This document shows positions 59,661 to 64,000 of a DNA stretch of 64,000 bases, in pieces. Source of the DNA: Avena insularis (taxonomy: Eukaryota; Streptophyta; Magnoliopsida; Poales; Poaceae); NCBI GenBank assembly GCA_023614405.1, contig CM042684.1:468295650-468359649 (forward strand). Direction: 5' to 3'. The position numbers and the translations under genes were made by a program. Position 1 is the stretch's first letter; the number at the start of each line of letters is the position of its first letter. The notes under the pieces were generated by a model that had not been told where the DNA came from, searched no databases, and saw only the letters and a program-made list of their open reading frames with translations.

Positions 59661-62302
59661 AGGGCACGCCCTTAGAACTTTTTCATCTCCGCGCCTCGCC
59701 TGCTCCTCTTCTTCTTCCTGCAACCGCCGCCGCCAGCTTCCGTTCGTGCGGCAAGCCGCCGCTTCTCCTCCTCTCCTCCGCACAACGCTGCGCCTCTATT
59801 TAGCCACGGGTCCTTGTCAGTCTAAACCACGGAGCCCCGCCGCCGCCAGCTCCAGCGAGGACAGCGGAATCGAGATGACGGAGGAGGAGCTCATCATCAT
59901 TGAGCAGGAGATGGAGGAGGACGCCGGCGCGGATCATGATGCGTGGGCCGGCTCTGGTCTCGCGAGGACGACATCGCCGGCTCTACGGACCCGGCGCATT
60001 CCCGCCGGCCGCCAGCCTCTCCCTCCTCGAGTTGGCCCTCACCCAATCCGGGTGAGTTCGTCGTTTTCCTATCCCATTTCCAACGGGGATTTGGGCTTCT
60101 AGTGAGTGATTTCTTCCGGGACTGGATCCGGACCTATCACCTGCAACCACATCATCTCCCGGCGAATGCCATCACCTCTCTGTCCGCCTTCGTTTCTTCG
60201 ATCGAGGGCTACACCGGGCTATGGCCTACGAAGGAGCTGTGGATCCGGTTCTTCGGCCTCCGCCGCAACGTCGTCCCCAACATCCACGTCAAGTCGGAGG
60301 ACAAGCAGCTAACTCAGTTCGGAGCTGCCTCGATCTCGCCCGGGAGGTATTCAATCTTTCCCCGGGTCACCGGGCTTGACTCCTGCAAAGGGTGGGCCCG
60401 GACCTTCTTCTACGTCCGGAATGAAGGCACGGAAGATTTGATCCGGTTGTTGCCCTACGCTCCGGGTCCCCCTGACACGGATTTCTGGGAGGAGGTTGCC
60501 AGGAAGCCTACAGCCCTGGCCAACCAAATGAACAAAAGGTTTGTGGAGCTGAAGAAGCTCGGATTGCGCAATGAGGATGCCATGATCATATTCGTGCGCA
60601 ACCGAATCTCTCCCCTTCAGCGGCGCACTCACAAGTTGTGCCATATGAGCTTTAGTCGCGACCCCAACCGAACCTCCTCATTCGAGTTGAGCAATACAGA
60701 GATCTTCCGCCGGGTCAAGGCTCTTTTCACCACCCATAAGGACTTATCCGCCGAATGGACATGGGGAATTGAGCATTACTGCCGTGACAGGCTCCCTCCC
60801 GCAGAAGCTTCAAGGGTAAACTTATCTCGGATCAATTTCATGTCGGCTCTTATCACATTCTTGACTTTGCTCCTTGTGCTTTTTTCTCATTTGTTTCTCC
60901 AAAGAACTCGAGGATGGCCCGGATCCGACCCTTAAGTGGGCCCCGGACCGAGAAATTCCGGACGAGGAGGAGCCGGACCAGGAGATGTTCCTCCCTACAC
61001 CCGATGCCACCAGACGACCCGGCGGTAAATTCTCTTCTCTTAGAGATTGTCCCGACGATGAGGATGACTCGGATATCGATGTGATTGAACCCGTTGAGGC
61101 TGTCCCTCTTTCTTTTGCTTACCCGGCATCAGCTAACCCCGGTGGGCACATCCACGAGGATCCTCCCCTTGCCACGGGCGAGCCTGTTCCGGTGGCGTCA
61201 AAGAAGAAGCGTGGAACCGCGTCGAGTTCTTCTTCCGAACCTTCTCAGCCTTCCAAAAGGCAAAAGAAGGCCGGAGACAAGACTGCCTCCAAACGGGTAG
61301 GCAAAGCCCCGGCAAGGAGGGCCCGGAAACCTAAGGAGGCAGAGACCTCGGATGCGTAAGTTCTTTTTTCACTGCGCAACACACTTCTCCCTGATTCGGG
61401 GTAATTTCACTCCTGACATTATTTTCTCTTGCAGGGCTCCTGTGGAGGTCCCTCAGAGCCGATCGAGCATCTCCTCTCCTCTTCGCTCCAGTCCTTCCCC
61501 TCCCCGTGACGACGAGTCACGCCCGCTAAGCCCTATTCCGGAAGGCTCTGTGGCCGCTCCGGGTTCCGCAGTACCTCCTTCAGAGGGACGCAACCTCGGA
61601 TCAGGAGGGGTCGGATCGGCCGAGGCGATGGCGTCCAGCACTTCGGCATTGCCGCAACCAGCAACAATTAAGTCTACCGCAACTCCAGCCCCAGCAGCAG
61701 CTCCAGCACCAGCCACCGAACCAGCGCCTGTCCCGGTTCCGAAGAAACCAACAACAGCTCCAACGCCAGCCACCAAAGCTCCTGCGCCAAGCTCATCCGC
61801 CTCGTCCAAGTCATCTCAAGCTCGGCGAGGACCCACTCCGGCGGTTTCCAAGGGCAAATCCACTGCGGTCACTTCCTCCCAGCAGGCCAAAGGCAAATTC
61901 ACCTCCGCCGAGGCTGGGCAGCGAACCTTGTCGTCGATGCTTCCAAAGAAATCCCCAGCAGCGACGGATCCTCCTGCCGAGCCAGCTGATTCACAGCAGA
62001 TGGTTCTTCACACTAGCCCAGCTCTTGCCCTGATTGAGAGGAAAGAAGCTCACACCAAGGGTTTGGTGGCGCCTCACATGCCCACTGGCGAACGTTACCC
62101 TTCGATCCTCATCGAGTTCGTCATGAACTGGAATAAGGCGGAGTTCGTCTACAACGACGATCTCCCAGAAAAGTTCGGCCCAGCTGAATTTTCCGCTCAG
62201 ATGAATACTGCCGCCAAGGCCATTAACCTTGCTGGGCGTATGATGGAGGTACGTTGTTTCTTCTTTACGTGCTGTAGATAATAACCATTAGTCCCCGAGC
62301 CT

Positions 62303-62330
62303 CCGGCGGAGTAACTTGTTACTCGGCCGG
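62303..62330. repeat. Perfect-loop inverted repeat (13-bp stem)
   Basis: CCGGCGGAGTAAC (62303-62315) pairs with GTTACTCGGCCGG (62318-62330), with one mismatch and a 2-base loop. Confidence 0.8.
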
Positions 62331-62369
62331 ATGCCCCTTAGAAGATCAACGTAGCTGCATGTAAACTTT

Positions 62370-62900
62370 GAATATGCACACACCTAGAGCCGGGTTAAGT
62401 TCCGCTTGGCCCGGATCTTGTACACTTCGAGTATGCACACACCTAGAGCCGGGTTAAGTTCCGCTTGGCCCGGATCTTGTACACTTCAAATATGCACACA
62501 CCTAGAGCCGGGTTAAGTTCCGCTTGGCCCGGATCTTGTACACTTCGAATATGCACACACCTAGAGCCGGGTTAAGTTCCGCTTGGCCCGGATCTTGTAC
62601 ACTTCGAATATGCACACACCTAGAGCCGGGTTAAGTTCCGCTTGGCCCAGATCTTGTACACTTTGAATATGCACACGCCTAGAGCCGGGTTAAGTTCCGC
62701 TTGGCCCGGATCTTGTACACTTCGAATATGCACATACCTAGAGCCGGGTTAAGTTCCGCTTGGCCCGGATCTTGTACACTTCGAGTATGCACACGCCTAG
62801 AGCCGGGTTAAGTTCCGCTTGGCCCGGATCTTGTACACTTCAAATATGCACATACCTAGAGCCAGGTTAAGTTCCGCTTGGCCCGAATCTTGTACACTTC
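62370..62900. repeat. Nine-unit 59-bp tandem array
   Basis: Units start GAATATGCAC or GAGTATGCAC every 59 bases exactly (62370, 62429, 62488 and so on to 62842), and a partial tenth starts at 62901. Each carries AGAGCCGGGTTAAG and CTTGGCCCGGATC; CCGGGTTAAG and CTTGGCCCGG form an imperfect dyad. Units differ by only a few bases, so the array is young or homogenised. Confidence 0.95.
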
Positions 62901-63463
62901 GAATATGCACCGAACTAACTCTACACGCCTGTGCCTTTGTCAGGTAACCACCAACCGTCGGAGCGCCGAGTTTCAGCGCCTGCTTGATACCCATAAGATC
63001 TTGCGTGCAAAACACGTTGCACTTGGCGCGGAGCATGAAAAGAGAGGTAATTTCCTCCCTTAACACCTCACCATTTCGTTTGCTTCTGCCGGACTAACCT
63101 CCTTATTCGGTTTTTTGCAGCTGGGGTGGAGGCTGAAAACAAGATTATGCAGAAAAACTTGGAGGAAATCCAAGGTATGTCCCCTTTCGGCCAACGCCGC
63201 TGTGTTTTCCATTCTTTCTTTTTCTTGGCTCGGCAAACATTCACTCCTCGGCTTTGCCGGGTCAACACACTATTTCAGCATCGCTTGAGGATAGTGTGCC
63301 CGTGCCTGATATGATGCTGCATTTTCTCGAACAAGGTGACACATCAAGCCGAAATAAGAAGAAGGACGATGAGCTTGCCCTCCTCCGGACCAAGGACGGC
63401 GAGATAGCCAAACTCAAGGCCAAGATGGAGAAGATGAAGGCCCAACACAAAACCGAGCTCTAG

Positions 63464-64000
63464 AAAGTTGGCCAGAACTTCACCGAAGAGCGTGAGCGCT
63501 TTACCCTTCAGATTTCCAAGGACCAGGATCTGCTCAAGGAATCCGAAGTCCGGCTTGGGTCGGCGCTACGAGCTTGAACAACTTCGCAGACGCGATAGTT
63601 GTATCAAGGAGTTGACCCGGATCCATCGCCATATCTCACGTAAGTTTCTTCGCCTTGCCCGACCTAGTTTTCCGGGTTAGCTCATATGCCTTTGCTTCAA
63701 GATCCTCCCTTTCCTTATTTTCGATAACTTTCCGGAGGGTACGCCATCGCCAAGATTACCGCTGCCAAACAAATTTCGCCAAGAGAGGGGTACTCCCATC
63801 TCCTCGACGCTATGGTCCGGATCTTCAACACATTCCGCCAAGCGAGGATGCTCCGAAAGGATCACGCCTCATGGAAAAACTGATGGAGATTGAGACTCAA
63901 CTTGACCTCTGGAGGAATCACTGGGCGTGCCACAGACATACCCTTCTCCATCATATCCTTTCATGGTACGAGAAAATCGATCTGAGCCTGCTCACCCGCC
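63464..64000 (+). pseudogene. Continuation of the antisense gene past its stop
   Basis: After the TAG the same frame continues with coiled-coil-like residues (NFTEERERFTLQISKDQ). A frame change near 63,560 then leads to YELEQLRRRDSCIKELTRIH and a GTAAGT donor near 63,639. Further exons probably lie at 63,700-64,000 but I cannot fix them. Confidence 0.45.

Larger units (their letters stand above)
62249..62943 (+). other. Third intron of the antisense gene
   Basis: Donor GAG|GTACGT, acceptor CCTTTGTCAG before 62944, phase 0. It holds, in order, an ATTAGTCCCCGA copy of the LTR-adjacent sequence, a strong hairpin (62303-62330) and the 59-bp array. Confidence 0.65.
59875..63463 (+). pseudogene. 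Antisense multi-exon gene, PF04195-like 'putative gypsy type transposon'
   Basis: Exons inferred from frame and splice sites: 59875-60815, 60913-61355 (or from 60905), 61435-62248, 62944-63046, 63121-63174 and 63279-63463. Donors include GTAAGT, GTACGT and GTATGT. Exon 1 carries the conserved domain (SHFQRGFGLLVSDFFRDW, GLWPTKELWIRFFG, RVTGLDSCKGWARTFFYVRN, RISPLQRRTHKLCHMSF). Exons 2-3 are acidic, then Lys/Arg- and Ala/Pro/Ser-rich linker. Exons 4-6 are helical and coiled-coil-like. Damage: a frame change between 59,940 and 59,960 after the ATG frame (MTEEELIIIEQEMEED), a TAG at 63461-63463, and a further frame change near 63,560. It is antisense to its host retrotransposon. The role of this protein family is unknown. 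Confidence 0.75.
58301..64000 (-). mobile_element. Ty3/Gypsy retrotransposon (Tat-like), 3' part
   Basis: The 3' LTR (58301-59101) and polypurine tract show that the element reads leftward. 59,102-64,000 is its 3' interior and carries an intron-containing gene on the opposite (plus) strand. Extra antisense ORFs with a PF04195-like domain near the 3' LTR, and tandem repeats in the 3' region, are known traits of the Tat lineage of plant Gypsy elements (Grande of maize is one example). Gag-pol would lie to the right, outside the window. The lineage call is by analogy. Confidence 0.7.

Noticed and set aside
62370..62900. Regular repeats that might suggest a CRISPR array
   Set aside because: Units are contiguous with no unique spacers, and the DNA is plant nuclear.

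Overview
This is eukaryotic, grass-type nuclear DNA, most likely from a Triticeae genome (wheat, Aegilops, barley or rye group). The evidence is Stowaway MITEs with CTCCCTCC ends, ~1.7-1.9 kb Copia LTRs that open with the motif ATATGCCC-AGAGGCAATAATAAA and carry an initiator-Met tRNA primer site (TGGTATCAGAGCC), transposons nested in one another, and only one intact protein-coding gene in 64 kb. The species is inferred from these repeat styles and not proven.

Left part (1-9.6 kb): the 3' end of a LINE-like retroposon, a non-autonomous hAT element with an 8-bp target duplication, two adjacent Stowaway MITEs, a long gene-free stretch with local duplications, and a third decayed Stowaway. Next (9.65-21.9 kb) is a Mutator-like element (MULE) with ~250-bp terminal inverted repeats and a 9-bp target duplication. 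It holds a broken transposase and was later split by a complete 8.7-kb Copia retrotransposon (copy A) with its own 5-bp duplication GTTGA.

The one convincing host gene lies at 23,017-24,781 (minus): a two-exon, 548-residue membrane transporter of the nodulin-like/NFD4 branch of the major facilitator superfamily. Its 5' side is a GC-rich, CpG-containing spacer.

Middle part (26-41 kb): a Helitron helicase remnant, LINE-like retroposons, the left end of a CACTA element with its subterminal repeats, local tandem duplications, a possible very small two-exon gene in a segment whose promoter-like part is present twice, and a probable Gypsy LTR in minus orientation.

Right part (41-64 kb): three further Copia copies (B truncated at 5'; C and D with 5' LTR and decayed interior but no 3' LTR), separated by LINE-like and Gypsy fragments. 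From 58,301 to the window end is the 3' part of a minus-oriented Ty3/Gypsy element. Its 3' LTR and polypurine tract are followed by a plus-strand, intron-containing gene that runs antisense to the retrotransposon and encodes a protein of the 'putative gypsy type transposon' (PF04195-like) family. Its third intron holds an exact nine-unit, 59-bp tandem array. This antisense gene with its repeat-bearing intron is the most interesting structure here.

The transposons do not act as one pathway: the region is a history of insertions. Apart from the transporter, every coding region seen is broken, or (the 40-codon candidate) unproven.
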